DNA from: Ralstonia sp. UNC404CL21Col | Lineage (GTDB): Bacteria; Pseudomonadota; Gammaproteobacteria; Burkholderiales; Burkholderiaceae | Direction of reading: 5' to 3' | DNA length: 64,000 nt | Assembly (NCBI RefSeq): GCF_000620465.1 | Contig: NZ_JIBE01000004.1 | Location: 1,550,001 to 1,614,000 of the forward strand | In this document: one piece after another, positions 25,112-34,324 of the stretch | Numbering within the stretch: position 1 is the first letter of the stretch | How the letters are laid out: each line of letters opens with the position of its first letter | Position numbers and translations under genes: made by a program | Notes under the pieces: generated by a model | Databases searched by the model: none | Told to the model about the DNA's origin: nothing | The model's input: only the letters and a program-made list of their open reading frames with translations

Positions 25112-25618
25112 ATGACCTCTGAACGCGAACGCTTCGCCGTCATGCACCAGTTCGGACGCACCTATCGTGCGTTCACGGCCGCCTTCGAGGCGCATGTCGG
25201 CCAGCCGATGCCGCGCTGGCGCATCCTGCTGGCGCTGCACGACAACACCGGCGGCGGCATGGCCCAAAAGCAGCTCGCCGAGCGCCTGCAGATGGACCCG
25301 GGCGCGCTCACCCGCCAGCTCAAGGTGCTCGAGCAGCTCGGCTGGATCGAACGCGCGACCGATGCGCGCGACAACCGCCTGACCAACGTGTCGCTGTCAG
25401 ATGCCGGCCTGGCTGTCGTGCTCGACTGCATGCCGCGCCGCATCGCCTTCATCAATGCCACGCTCGATGGGCTGCCGGACGATCTCGTCCACGCGCTGTC
25501 CGAAGCGCTGGCGCAAATCGAAACACGTCTGGCCGAAGTGCCGGCGCTGGCCACCGCGGCCTCCACCGCATCCGCCGCATCCGATAGCAAATCCGCAGAT
25601 CAGCCCGCAGACCGCTAA
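25112..25618 (+). CDS. MarR-family transcriptional regulator
   Basis: The 168-residue protein has the winged-helix core KQLAERLQMDPGALTRQLKV followed by LGWIERATDARDNR, the wing of MarR proteins. It most likely represses the upstream exporter gene through the palindrome at 23411-23423. The C-terminal tail is low-complexity and rich in Ala and Ser. Confidence 0.88.
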   Translation: MTSERERFAVMHQFGRTYRAFTAAFEAHVGQPMPRWRILLALHDNTGGGMAQKQLAERLQMDPGALTRQLKVLEQLGWIERATDARDNRLTNVSLSDAGLAVVLDCMPRRIAFINATLDGLPDDLVHALSEALAQIETRLAEVPALATAASTASAASDSKSADQPADR

Positions 25619-25648
25619 TGCGCGCTGAATGCGTTCCCGGAGACAACC

Positions 25649-26620
25649 ATGTCCATGGTGATCAACAGCGCGCTGTACCGCAACGGCAAGCGTGAGCGCG
25701 ACCTGTCCGTCGAGGCCATCAGCGACGTGCTGCACACACCGGGCTCCTTTGTCTGGCTTGGTTTGCATGAGCCCGACAACGCGATGCTCGACCTCGTGCA
25801 GGAGGAATTCGGCCTGCACGATCTCGCCATTGAAGACGCACGCAACGCGCACCAGCGGCCCAAGCTGGAGGTCTATGGCGATGTGCTCTTCATCGTGCTG
25901 AACACCGCGCAGATGGAAGATGGCAACGTCGTCTTTGGCGAAACACACCTGTTTGTCGGCCGGGACTTTCTTGTCTCGGTGCGGCATGGGCCGTCGGCGT
26001 CGTATTCGCCGGTGCGCGAACGTTGCGAGCGCACGCCGCAATTGCTGGCCAAGGGCGCACCGTTTGCGTTGTATGCGGTGATGGACTTCGTGGTCGACAA
26101 CTATCAGCCCGTGCTGGAACGCCTGCAGGAAGAATTCGAGCAGATCGAAAGCCAGATCTTTGGCGACACGTTCGATCGCGCGGCCATCGAGCGGCTCTAT
26201 ACGCTCAAGCGCCAGCTTCTGCGCCTGCGCAACGCCGCGCTGCCCGTGGAAGACATCGCCGGTCAGCTCGTGCGCCTGCATGAAGACGTGGTGCCCAAGG
26301 AACTGCGCGCGTATTTCCGCGATATTGCCGACCATGCGCACCGCGCGGTGGGCGCGCTCGACGTGATTCGCGAAATGCTGACCACGGCCATCTCCGTGAA
26401 CGTGGCGCTCGTGTCGGTCACGCAAAACGACATCGTGAAGCGGCTGGCGGGGTGGGGCGCTATTCTGGCAATTCCGACCGTGGTGTTCAGCAACTACGGC
26501 ATGAACTTCAAGGGCATGCCGGAGCTGGAGCATCCGGCGGGGTATCCCATCGTGCTGGCGTGCACGGCCACCGCTTGCGTGTGGCTGTATCGCAAGCTGC
26601 GCAAATCGGGCTGGATCTAG
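25649..26620 (+). CDS. corA: CorA-family magnesium/cobalt transporter
   Basis: The 323-residue protein has a cytoplasmic N-terminal domain rich in acidic residues and a long helix. Two C-terminal membrane segments follow, and the selectivity motif YGMNF lies between them. GGAGACAACC precedes ATG 25649. CorA forms pentameric inner-membrane channels for Mg2+ and also passes Co2+ or Ni2+. The tag gene follows by 10 bases and may be co-transcribed. Confidence 0.92.
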   Translation: MSMVINSALYRNGKRERDLSVEAISDVLHTPGSFVWLGLHEPDNAMLDLVQEEFGLHDLAIEDARNAHQRPKLEVYGDVLFIVLNTAQMEDGNVVFGETHLFVGRDFLVSVRHGPSASYSPVRERCERTPQLLAKGAPFALYAVMDFVVDNYQPVLERLQEEFEQIESQIFGDTFDRAAIERLYTLKRQLLRLRNAALPVEDIAGQLVRLHEDVVPKELRAYFRDIADHAHRAVGALDVIREMLTTAISVNVALVSVTQNDIVKRLAGWGAILAIPTVVFSNYGMNFKGMPELEHPAGYPIVLACTATACVWLYRKLRKSGWI

Positions 26621-26630
26621 GAGACAAGAG

Positions 26631-27188
26631 ATGGCGCGTTGCTGCTGGGCGGGCGAAGACCCGCTGATGATCGAGTATCACGACACCGAGTGGGGCGTGC
26701 CCTCGCACGATGATCGCCACCTGTACGAGATGCTCATTCTCGAAGGTGCGCAGGCCGGGCTGTCATGGCAGACCATCCTTCGCAAGCGGGCGCGCTATCA
26801 GGAAGTGTTCGAGGGGTTTGATGCGGCACGCGTGGCGCGCTTCACGCCGGCGCGTATCGAAAAGCTGCTCGCCGATCCGGGCATCGTGCGCAATCGCGCC
26901 AAGGTGGAGGGCGCCGTCATCAATGCACGGAAGGTGCTGGAGCTTCAGGAAGAAATGGGTTCGCTCGACGCATTCCTGTGGTCGTTTGTCGATGGCAAGA
27001 CCATCGTCAACCGCTGGGACAGCTACCGCGATGCACCCGCCGCGACCGACGCGTCCAAGGCGATGAGCAAGGCGCTGATCAAGCGCGGTTTCAAGTTTGT
27101 CGGCCCGACCATCTGCTACGCCTTCATGCAGGCCACCGGCATGGTCGACGATCACGAAGCGGGGTGCTTTCGCGCCGGCAAGGCTTAG
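26631..27188 (+). CDS. tag: DNA-3-methyladenine glycosylase I
   Basis: The 185-residue enzyme shows all the zinc ligands of E. coli Tag at the same numbers: C4, H17, H175 and C179. The conserved E38 lies in LILEGAQAGLSW. It removes 3-methyladenine from alkylated DNA. AGGAGAC lies just before the start. Confidence 0.95.
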   Translation: MARCCWAGEDPLMIEYHDTEWGVPSHDDRHLYEMLILEGAQAGLSWQTILRKRARYQEVFEGFDAARVARFTPARIEKLLADPGIVRNRAKVEGAVINARKVLELQEEMGSLDAFLWSFVDGKTIVNRWDSYRDAPAATDASKAMSKALIKRGFKFVGPTICYAFMQATGMVDDHEAGCFRAGKA

Positions 27189-27262
27189 CGCGTGAAGCCT
27201 CTTTTTGATCGGGCGAATGTCCGTTATTCTCGCCAGTCCCAACATTGACGGAGTCGTTCTTC

Positions 27263-27808
27263 ATGTCGCTGAATTTTCTCGGCATTGCCGGTAGCCTGCG
27301 CCGTAAATCCACCAACCAGGGCCTGCTGCGCGCGGCATCCACCCGCCTGCCCGCAGGCGTGGAAATGGACCTGGCCGACCTGACGGATATTCCGTTCTAC
27401 AACGCCGACATCACCGAGAAGCCCGCCTCGGTGGTGCGCGTGCTCGAGCAGATCGGGCGCGCCGATGCGCTGGTGCTGGCTTGCCCCGAATACAACTATT
27501 CGCTGGCGCCGGCGCTGAAGAACATTCTGGATTGGGCCTCGCGCGAGCCCAACAACGCGTTGCTGGCAGGCAAGCCGGTCGCGATTCTGGGCGCGGGCGG
27601 CGGCATGGGCACGTCTCGCGCGCAGTACCACCTGCGTCAAGTGTGCGTGTATCTGGATCTGCATCCGCTGAACAAGCCGGAAGTGTTCGCCAACGCGTTC
27701 GCCGGTGGCTTTAACGCCGATGGCGATCTGACGGACGAGCGCATTGCCGGCCTGATCACCGAGCAGATGCAGGCGCTGGCCAACTGGACGTTGAAGCACA
27801 AGGCTTGA
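27263..27808 (+). CDS. NADPH-dependent FMN reductase family protein
   Basis: The 181-residue flavodoxin-like protein has the FMN phosphate loop GIAGSLRRKSTNQGLL and the CPEYNYSLAPALKNILDW motif of the ChrR/YieF and azoreductase-like family. It probably reduces quinones, chromate or nitro compounds. ATG 27263 has CGGAG nine bases upstream; the longer TTG start is less likely. A small hairpin (27800-27818) overlaps its stop codon. Confidence 0.9.
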   Translation: MSLNFLGIAGSLRRKSTNQGLLRAASTRLPAGVEMDLADLTDIPFYNADITEKPASVVRVLEQIGRADALVLACPEYNYSLAPALKNILDWASREPNNALLAGKPVAILGAGGGMGTSRAQYHLRQVCVYLDLHPLNKPEVFANAFAGGFNADGDLTDERIAGLITEQMQALANWTLKHKA

Positions 27809-27830
27809 TCGAAGCCTTGCTGTAGCAATC

Positions 27831-27872
27831 TCACTCGCCGGCGTGCAGCGTACGGTTGCGTCCGGCGAGTGA
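27831..27872. repeat. Inverted repeat at the end of the CynX-like gene
   Basis: TCACTCGCCGG and CCGGCGAGTGA form a perfect 11-bp stem with a 20-base loop. It includes the minus-strand stop codon and final residues of the transporter gene. It could act as a transcript-end hairpin between the converging genes. Confidence 0.45.
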
Positions 27873-29057
27873 GCCTGCCACGAGCGAGGCCAGCGCAATC
27901 GCGCTGAACAGCCAGCCCATCACGGCCCAGCTGCCAGTCAGATCGTGCAGCACGCCCATGAGATACGGCCCCGCAGCGGCCATGGTGTAGCCAATGCCCT
28001 GCGTCATGGCCGACAGGCTTGCCGCCACGCGCGCATCGGCCGAGCGCAGCACGATCAACGATAGCGCCACGCTGAAATTGCCGCCCTGGCCGAGCCCCAG
28101 CAAGACCGCCCACCACCACAGCGTGGACAGCGGCGCGTACAGGCAGCCCATCAGGCCGGCCCAGCACATCAGCATCATCAGGACGACGGCGGGGCGTTGA
28201 TCGCGCCCGAGCCGCGCCACAAACGGCCCGCCCAGCGCGGTGACGAGCTGCACGAGAATCGACACCGCCACCACCACACCCGACTGCACGGCGGACAGCC
28301 CGCGGTCTTGCAGGATCACGGGCAGCCAGCCGAACACGCAATACGCCAGGGACGATTGCAGCCCCATATGGAGCGTCACCTGCCAGGCAATCGGCTTGTT
28401 CCACAGCGACACACGCTGCAGCCGCGTGGCCGCTCCCTTGCCGTGGGCATGCCGCATGTGCGGCCACCAGCCGACAAAGGCGAGCAGAGCGGGCAGCGCC
28501 CAGAATGCCAACGCCGGCTGCCATCCGCCCAGCCATGCCGAAAGCGGCGCGCTTGCCCCCGCCGCCACCGCCGCGCCAAAGCACAGCGCCATGGTGTAGA
28601 CCCCGGTCATCAGGTCTGCCTGCCGGCCGAAATCGCGCTTGACGATGCCCGGCAGCAGAATGCCCGTCACGCCAATGCAGGCGCCCGCCGCCAGCGTGCC
28701 GATGAAGAGCGGCGCAACGCCGCCCGCGCTGCGCAACGCGATGCCTGCCGCCAACGCAATCAGCAAGCCCCCCACCGCGCGTTCTGCGCCAAATCGCCGA
28801 GCCAGCACCGCGGCGGCCGGCGCAAACAGGCCGAGGCACAGCACCGGCAGGGTCGTCAGCAAGCCCGCCGTGGCGCCAGACAGCCCCGTGCCTGCCGTCA
28901 CCTGTTTAAGCACGGGCGACAGGCTCGACAACGCCGGGCGCAGGTTCACACCCACCAGCACCAACCCCACCACCAGCAGGATCAGCGCGCCGGATGAACG
29001 GGGTGCAGCGGTGTCATGTGCAGCAGGAGGTGGCGGCGAGTGCGGTGTGTGGGACAT
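27831..29057 (-). CDS. CynX/NimT-family MFS transporter
   Basis: The 408-residue protein has about 12 membrane segments. It opens with VLVGVNLRPALSSLSPVLKQV, the CynX/NimT signature, and has GVTGILLPGIVKRDF. E. coli relatives are linked to cyanate or 2-nitroimidazole resistance. It is not next to the cynT-like gene here. It converges with the FMN reductase gene. The substrate is undetermined. Confidence 0.88.
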   Translation of the reverse strand: MSHTPHSPPPPAAHDTAAPRSSGALILLVVGLVLVGVNLRPALSSLSPVLKQVTAGTGLSGATAGLLTTLPVLCLGLFAPAAAVLARRFGAERAVGGLLIALAAGIALRSAGGVAPLFIGTLAAGACIGVTGILLPGIVKRDFGRQADLMTGVYTMALCFGAAVAAGASAPLSAWLGGWQPALAFWALPALLAFVGWWPHMRHAHGKGAATRLQRVSLWNKPIAWQVTLHMGLQSSLAYCVFGWLPVILQDRGLSAVQSGVVVAVSILVQLVTALGGPFVARLGRDQRPAVVLMMLMCWAGLMGCLYAPLSTLWWWAVLLGLGQGGNFSVALSLIVLRSADARVAASLSAMTQGIGYTMAAAGPYLMGVLHDLTGSWAVMGWLFSAIALASLVAGSLAGRNRTLHAGE

Positions 29058-29151
29058 GGCAAAGCAGGCTGGCGGGCAAGCTGCCGATTGTAGGGCGCGC
29101 GCCGGATTGGTGCATGCGCGCCGCCCAATCCCAATGATGCCGACTCCGGAA

Positions 29152-30030
29152 TTACGTAGGGTTGAGTCGCGCAGCCAGTTCGCTCAGCACATCTGCGGAG
29201 GGCGCGCCGCGCTCGGCGGCCAACGCCAGTGCGCGCCGTGTGAGTGCCGCGTACAGCGTGGCGTGATCGGCGCCGAGGGCATCGAGCGCTTGCAGATGTT
29301 TGTCGATGACGCCGCCGTCTCCGCGCGAGACCGGACCGGCGAGCGCTCCAGCTAGGCCGCGTGCACGGGCTGCCGCCAGGGTGCCGTCCACCAGCGGCCA
29401 CATGGCCGCGACAGCGGCATCGCGGTCGATGCCAGCGGCTTCCCACAGCGTGGCGGCTTCATGCAGCGCGCACAGCAGGAAGCTGGCCGCGTAGTTGGCG
29501 CCAGCGTGATACAGGGCGCGTTGCCCGGCGCGCACCTTCAGCGGCGTGCAGCCGAGCCGCAGCGCAAAGCTGGCGAGCGCCGCATCGTGCGGGGCGTCGG
29601 CGTCAATGGCGATGGAGGCGCCGCCCAGGCGTTCCGCGTCATCCGGCAAACCGGCAAACAGGAAGAGCGGGTGGAAGCTGGCGGTCTCCGCGCCAGCTTG
29701 GCGGGCGGCATCCAGCAAGTTGCGCTCGCCCGCGCCGCTGCAGTGGAGGACGAGCTGGCCCGGTCGCCAGCGCACGTTGCCGACCACGCCCGGGATGGCG
29801 TCATCCGGCACGGTCACGAAGACCCAATCGGCGGCATCCGCCACGCCTTGCGCATCGACGGCCTTTGCGCCCGTGGCTTGTGCGAGCCACGCGGCGGCCG
29901 CGGCCGACCGGTTTGCAACCGCCACGGTGCGCACGCCTGCATCGTGTGCCCGTGTGGCCAATGCCCGCGCCAGCCGCCCCGTGCCAATCCAGCCCACGGA
30001 AATGGGCGCTTCGATTGCAAAAGACGTCAT
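29152..30030 (-). CDS. DUF2520 / Rossmann-fold F420-type oxidoreductase-like protein
   Basis: The 292-residue protein starts at ATG 30030 with GAGG upstream. An N-terminal NAD(P)-binding motif (VGWIGTGRLARALA) and a helical C-terminal DUF2520 domain (YHAGANYAASFLLCALHEA) are visible. Members resemble 6-phosphogluconate dehydrogenase-type or pyrroline reductase-type enzymes, but the substrate is unknown. It is divergent from the YddG gene. Confidence 0.85.
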   Translation of the reverse strand: MTSFAIEAPISVGWIGTGRLARALATRAHDAGVRTVAVANRSAAAAAWLAQATGAKAVDAQGVADAADWVFVTVPDDAIPGVVGNVRWRPGQLVLHCSGAGERNLLDAARQAGAETASFHPLFLFAGLPDDAERLGGASIAIDADAPHDAALASFALRLGCTPLKVRAGQRALYHAGANYAASFLLCALHEAATLWEAAGIDRDAAVAAMWPLVDGTLAAARARGLAGALAGPVSRGDGGVIDKHLQALDALGADHATLYAALTRRALALAAERGAPSADVLSELAARLNPT

Positions 30031-30186
30031 AGCAAACCTCAAATTTTTATCGTCAGCATCTTATAGCGAAGGATCGTCCGTAGACGGAGACGCAGCTATC
30101 GCGCGCTGTGACTGCGGCCGGTAAACTGCACGGCTTTACCGGCAGCGTGGGGCCGGGCGCAAGCGAGCGGTTTTCTTCAGGCGGAT

Positions 30187-31128
30187 ATGTCAGTGCAAGC
30201 AGGTGGTATGCAAAGCAAAAGTCGGGCAACACTCATCGGACTCATCGCCGTGCTGCTGTGGAGTTCGATCGTCGGATTGATCCGCGGCGTGAGCCAGCAT
30301 CTGGGGGCTGTGGGCGGCGCCGCCATGATCTACACCGTCGCGTCGGTGCTGTTGATGTTCACGGTCGGCTTCAATCAACTGAGGACGTTTTCGCGGCGCT
30401 ACCTGCTGTGGGGCAGCCTGCTGTTTGTGTCGTACGAGCTGTGTCTCTCGCTGTCGATCGGCTATGCCAGCAGCGGGCGGCAGGCGATCGAGGTCGGGAT
30501 GGTCAATTACCTGTGGCCGACCTTCACGATGCTGGCGGCCATCGCCTTCAACAAGCAGCGGGCGAATGCGCTGATCGTGCCGGGCGTCCTCGTGTCCATC
30601 CTCGGAATCTGCTTCGTGCTGGGTGGGGACCAGGGGCTTGATATCGCCGGCATGGCCGGCAACGTCAAGGACAACCCGCTCAGTTACGGATTGGCCTTTG
30701 CAGGCGCGGTGATCTGGGCGGCGTATTGCACCGTGACCAGCCGCATTGCCAACGGCAAGAATGGCGCAACGCTGTTTTTCATCCTGACCGCGCTGGCGCT
30801 GTGGATCAAGTTCTTCGCCACGGGCGGCGGGGCCATGCATTTCAGCATGTCGGCGGTCGTCTACCTTGCGTTGGCTGCATCCGCAATGGGGTTTGGCTAC
30901 GCGGCGTGGAACGTCGGCATCCTGCACGGCAACGTCACCGTGCTGGCGGGCGCGTCGTATTTCATCCCTGTGTTTTCGGCGGCGCTGGCCGCGGCGCTGT
31001 TGCATGCGCCGCTGTCGTTTGCGTTCTGGAAGGGCGCGTCGATGGTGGTTGCCGGGTCGATCCTGTGCTGGCTGGCTACGCGCGGTGGTCGCGCAAAGAC
31101 GTTGTCTTCGTCCAAGTCTTCTGCCTGA
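30187..31128 (+). CDS. yddG: Aromatic amino acid exporter YddG-like (DMT family)
   Basis: The 313-residue protein has ten hydrophobic segments and the EamA-type repeats of the drug/metabolite superfamily. LIAVLLWSSIVGLIRGVS, then GMVNYLWPTFTML and SAMGFGYAAWNVGILHGN match YddG, which exports aromatic amino acids through the inner membrane. ATG 30187 or ATG 30208 could be the start; each has a weak AGG-rich site. Confidence 0.88.
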   Translation: MSVQAGGMQSKSRATLIGLIAVLLWSSIVGLIRGVSQHLGAVGGAAMIYTVASVLLMFTVGFNQLRTFSRRYLLWGSLLFVSYELCLSLSIGYASSGRQAIEVGMVNYLWPTFTMLAAIAFNKQRANALIVPGVLVSILGICFVLGGDQGLDIAGMAGNVKDNPLSYGLAFAGAVIWAAYCTVTSRIANGKNGATLFFILTALALWIKFFATGGGAMHFSMSAVVYLALAASAMGFGYAAWNVGILHGNVTVLAGASYFIPVFSAALAAALLHAPLSFAFWKGASMVVAGSILCWLATRGGRAKTLSSSKSSA

Positions 31129-31301
31129 CGTAAGAAAGGGTGCATGGAAATCTTCAATGCGCCCACTGTTTCGCAATTAACTGCCAGGAATTCAAGAAAA
31201 CTCCGAATGGAGCCAGCACGGGAACGGGGCGTGCTAGATGCCGTGTAAGCCGCAGCGCCACGACGGAACGGCGGCATACCAACACAGAAACAGGAGGCAT
31301 C

Positions 31302-31457
31302 ATGTTGAGCACCATCCTCATCATCGTTCTCATCTTGCTGCTGATCGGCGCACTGCCGTCGTGGCCGTACAGCCGGAGTTGGGGCTACGGCCCGACGGGC
31401 GGTCTCGGGCTGATCGTGGTGATCGTCGTCATTCTCGTGTTGCTCGGCTATATCTGA
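31302..31457 (+). CDS. DUF3309 small membrane protein
   Basis: This 51-residue gene has CAGGAGG before ATG 31302. It encodes two hydrophobic segments joined by LPSWPYSRSWGYGPTGGLG, the DUF3309 signature. The function is unknown; relatives are often stress-induced small envelope proteins. It stands alone between the yddG-like gene and the efflux operon. Confidence 0.9.
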   Translation: MLSTILIIVLILLLIGALPSWPYSRSWGYGPTGGLGLIVVIVVILVLLGYI

Positions 31458-31601
31458 CGCCGTGGTCGACGCCGATGCGCGCAGGCTTCTGAGCATTGCC
31501 TGACCAGTTGTCGAGGGTTGGCTGAGCACCGTGGCGGGGCGGGTGTCTTGCAGACGCTTGACTGGGCATAATCCCAGCTGCGTTTCAGAAGGACACTTCC
31601 C

Positions 31602-33170
31602 ATGAAGACAGGTCGGACAGGTCGACTCGCCGGCAGCTACGCGCCCGGCGGTCGCGCCCGAATCGCGGCGCTGGTGCTGGCCCTGCTGCTGGCCGGATGC
31701 GCGGTCGGGCCCGATTACCACACGCCGCCCCTGAGCGGCACCGAAGCCCCGCAAGGCTGGCATGCCACGCTGCCCCACCACGGCAGCCGCATGGCACTGG
31801 CGCGCTGGTGGGAGCAGTTTCAAGATCCTGTGCTCACCCAACTAGTTGAGCAAGCCGATGCGACGAGTCCGACGATTGCGCAGGCGGTAGGTCGCGTGCG
31901 CGAAGCGCGGGCGAGCGTCTCGACCAGCCGCGCGGCGCTCGTCCCCCAATTGAAGGGTTCCGGCTCTGCCATGCGGCAGGGCGGGTTCGGCGGCAGCCAG
32001 TTTGCCGGCGGCGCGGGCGGGCTTTATGGGGGCGCACTCAACCCGACGCTGGGGCTCGGCACGATCACCACGCTGGCGGCGCAGGCCGACGCGTCGTGGG
32101 AGATCGACCTCTTCGGCGGCAAACGCCGCAGCCTGGAAGGCGCCGATGCGCGGTTGACGGCCAGCGAGGCCGATTGGCACGACGCGCGCGTATCGCTCGC
32201 CGCCGAGGTCGCCAATGCCTACTTGCAGCAACGCGAGTGCGAGGCGCTCGTGAATATCGGCGCGGCAACGCTGTCGTCCCGACAGGAAACGCTGCAACTG
32301 ACCGAACGTAAATTCCGCGCGGGTTTTGTCGCGCCCGCTGACTTTGCGCAGGCGCAGGCCACCGTGGGCGATGCGGTGAATGCGCTGGAGGGCCAGCGTG
32401 CGCAATGCGCGCAGGGTATCGACAAGCTCGTCACCCTCACCGGCCTCGACCATGACGCACTGAACGGGCTGCTGTCCAAAGATAACGCGCAGATTCCGGC
32501 GCAGCCCGATGCCGGTGTGCCCGATGTGCCGGCGCAGGTGCTGTCGCAACGGCCGGATGTGTCGTCGGCCGAGCGCGCGGTGGCGGGAGCCAGCGCCGAT
32601 ATCGGTGTGGCGGTGGCAAGCCGCTTGCCGTCGATCACGCTGGCGGGGTCCATCGGCATCAATTCGTACCGCCTTGGCGGTCAATCGTTGACGAGCAAGT
32701 CGTGGTCGTTTGGGCCGTCGGTGTCGTTGCCGATCTTTGACGGCGGCTCGGGCGCGGCGCGTGTGGAAACGGCGCGTGCCCGTTACGACCAGGCGCTGGC
32801 CAGCTATCGCGGCAAGGTGCGCCAGGCGGTGCAGGAAGTGGAAGACGCGCTGGTGCGCCTCGATGCTTCGGACCGCCGCGTCGATGCTGCCGCGATGGCC
32901 GATGCGCAATACGCAAAGGTGCTGGAAGCGTCGAACGCGCGCTACCGGCTGGGCGCCGGCAGCCTGCTCCAATTGGAAGACGTGCGGCGTACGGCGTTGC
33001 AGGCTTCGCAATCGCTGGCGGCCGTCAAGCTCGAACGCGCACAGGCCTGGGTGGCGCTGTACAAGGCCGTCGGCGGCGGCTGGCGCGACGATGGCGCCAA
33101 TCCTCATCCCGAAAACAAGACCACTGCGCCGGCCGCACAGGGCGGGGCGCATACCGGAACCGCTTCATGA
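31602..33170 (+). CDS. Efflux outer-membrane lipoprotein (NodT/OprM family)
   Basis: The 522-residue precursor has lipobox LLAGCAVGPDYHTP and two outer-membrane-efflux repeats, with YLQQRECEALVNIG, LSQRPDVSSAERAV and SLPIFDGG typical of NodT/OprM proteins. It forms the outer-membrane tunnel for the RND pump. It is the first gene of a three-gene operon with ATGA overlaps. AAGGA precedes the start. The C-terminus carries a low-complexity tail beyond the usual family end. Confidence 0.92.
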   Translation: MKTGRTGRLAGSYAPGGRARIAALVLALLLAGCAVGPDYHTPPLSGTEAPQGWHATLPHHGSRMALARWWEQFQDPVLTQLVEQADATSPTIAQAVGRVREARASVSTSRAALVPQLKGSGSAMRQGGFGGSQFAGGAGGLYGGALNPTLGLGTITTLAAQADASWEIDLFGGKRRSLEGADARLTASEADWHDARVSLAAEVANAYLQQRECEALVNIGAATLSSRQETLQLTERKFRAGFVAPADFAQAQATVGDAVNALEGQRAQCAQGIDKLVTLTGLDHDALNGLLSKDNAQIPAQPDAGVPDVPAQVLSQRPDVSSAERAVAGASADIGVAVASRLPSITLAGSIGINSYRLGGQSLTSKSWSFGPSVSLPIFDGGSGAARVETARARYDQALASYRGKVRQAVQEVEDALVRLDASDRRVDAAAMADAQYAKVLEASNARYRLGAGSLLQLEDVRRTALQASQSLAAVKLERAQAWVALYKAVGGGWRDDGANPHPENKTTAPAAQGGAHTGTAS

Positions 33171-34324
33171 CAGGACAACGAGTTTGGATGGGCGCGCTGG
33201 CGGTGTTGCTGGCCGGCGCGCTGGCGGCGTGCGGCAAATCTGCGCCCGAGAACGAGAAGAAGCAGACGCCTGCCAAGCCGGCGCTGGCTGTCAACGTTGC
33301 GCATCTCGCACAGCAGGTGTGGCCGCGTGTCGCCACGGCCAGCGGTGCGGTGCAGCCGTGGCAGGAAGCCAGCATCGGCGCCGAGGTGAGCGGGTTGAAG
33401 CTGGCGGAAGTGCTCGTCAACGTGGGCGATGTGGTCAAGCAAGGCCAGCTGCTTGCCCGTCTGTCGGATGAAACCGTGCGGGCCGATGTCGCGGCGCAGC
33501 GTGCCAGCCTGGCCGAAGCCGAGGCATCGGCCGCGCAAGCCGCCGGCGAGGCGCACCGCGCGCACGAACTCGACAAGAGCGGTGCGATCAGCCAACAGGA
33601 TCTGATCCAGTACGACACGCAGGCCAAGACGGCGGCTGCCAAGCTGGCCGCCGCCCGGGCGCAGTTCGAGAGCCAGCAATTGCGTTTGCGCTACACGCGT
33701 GTGGTCGCGCCGGACGATGGCGTGATCAGCGCACGCACGGCCACCGTGGGCGCAGTGGTGTCATCCGGCACCGAACTCTTCAAGCTCATCCGCAAGAATC
33801 GCCTGGAATGGCGCGCCGAAATGCACGGCGACGTCCTGCCGCGCATCCAGCCCGGCCAGGCCGCGCGCGTGCGCCGCATGGATGGCGGCGTGGTGAACGG
33901 CCGCGTGCGCCAGGTCGCTCCCACGGTTGACGCCAACACGCGCAATGGCCTCATCTATGTCGATCTGCCGCCGGAAGCTGCAACGTCCGGCGTGAAGGCC
34001 GGCATGTATCTCTCGGGTGATGTGCTGCTGGGCGATGCGCCGGCCGCGACCTTGCCGGAGACCGCCGTCTTCTCTCGCGATGGTTACGACTACGTGATGG
34101 TGATCGGCCAGCAAGGGCGCGTGCGCCAGACCAAGGTCACGGTCGGCCGCCGCCAGGCCGGAAACGTCGAAATCGTGCAGGGCATCGGCGCGAATGACGG
34201 CGTGGTCGCTGCCGGCGCTGCCTTCCTGAGCGATGGCGATGTGGTGCGTGTGGCGGCCGCCGGTGCAACGTCCGCACCCGCCGTGCCCGCCGCAGCGGCG
34301 CCGGCAGCCGGAGCCAAGCCATGA
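33167..34324 (+). CDS. RND efflux periplasmic adaptor (membrane fusion) lipoprotein
   Basis: The 385-residue protein has a lipobox at LAACGKS and a lipoyl-like half (EVSGLKLAEVLVNVGDVVKQGQLLARL). An alpha-hairpin with Ala/Glu-rich coils, then RYTRVVAPDDGVISARTATV and beta-barrel regions of HlyD/MFP proteins follow. It links the inner-membrane pump to the outer-membrane tunnel. It overlaps both neighbours by ATGA. Confidence 0.93.
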   Translation: MTGQRVWMGALAVLLAGALAACGKSAPENEKKQTPAKPALAVNVAHLAQQVWPRVATASGAVQPWQEASIGAEVSGLKLAEVLVNVGDVVKQGQLLARLSDETVRADVAAQRASLAEAEASAAQAAGEAHRAHELDKSGAISQQDLIQYDTQAKTAAAKLAAARAQFESQQLRLRYTRVVAPDDGVISARTATVGAVVSSGTELFKLIRKNRLEWRAEMHGDVLPRIQPGQAARVRRMDGGVVNGRVRQVAPTVDANTRNGLIYVDLPPEAATSGVKAGMYLSGDVLLGDAPAATLPETAVFSRDGYDYVMVIGQQGRVRQTKVTVGRRQAGNVEIVQGIGANDGVVAAGAAFLSDGDVVRVAAAGATSAPAVPAAAAPAAGAKP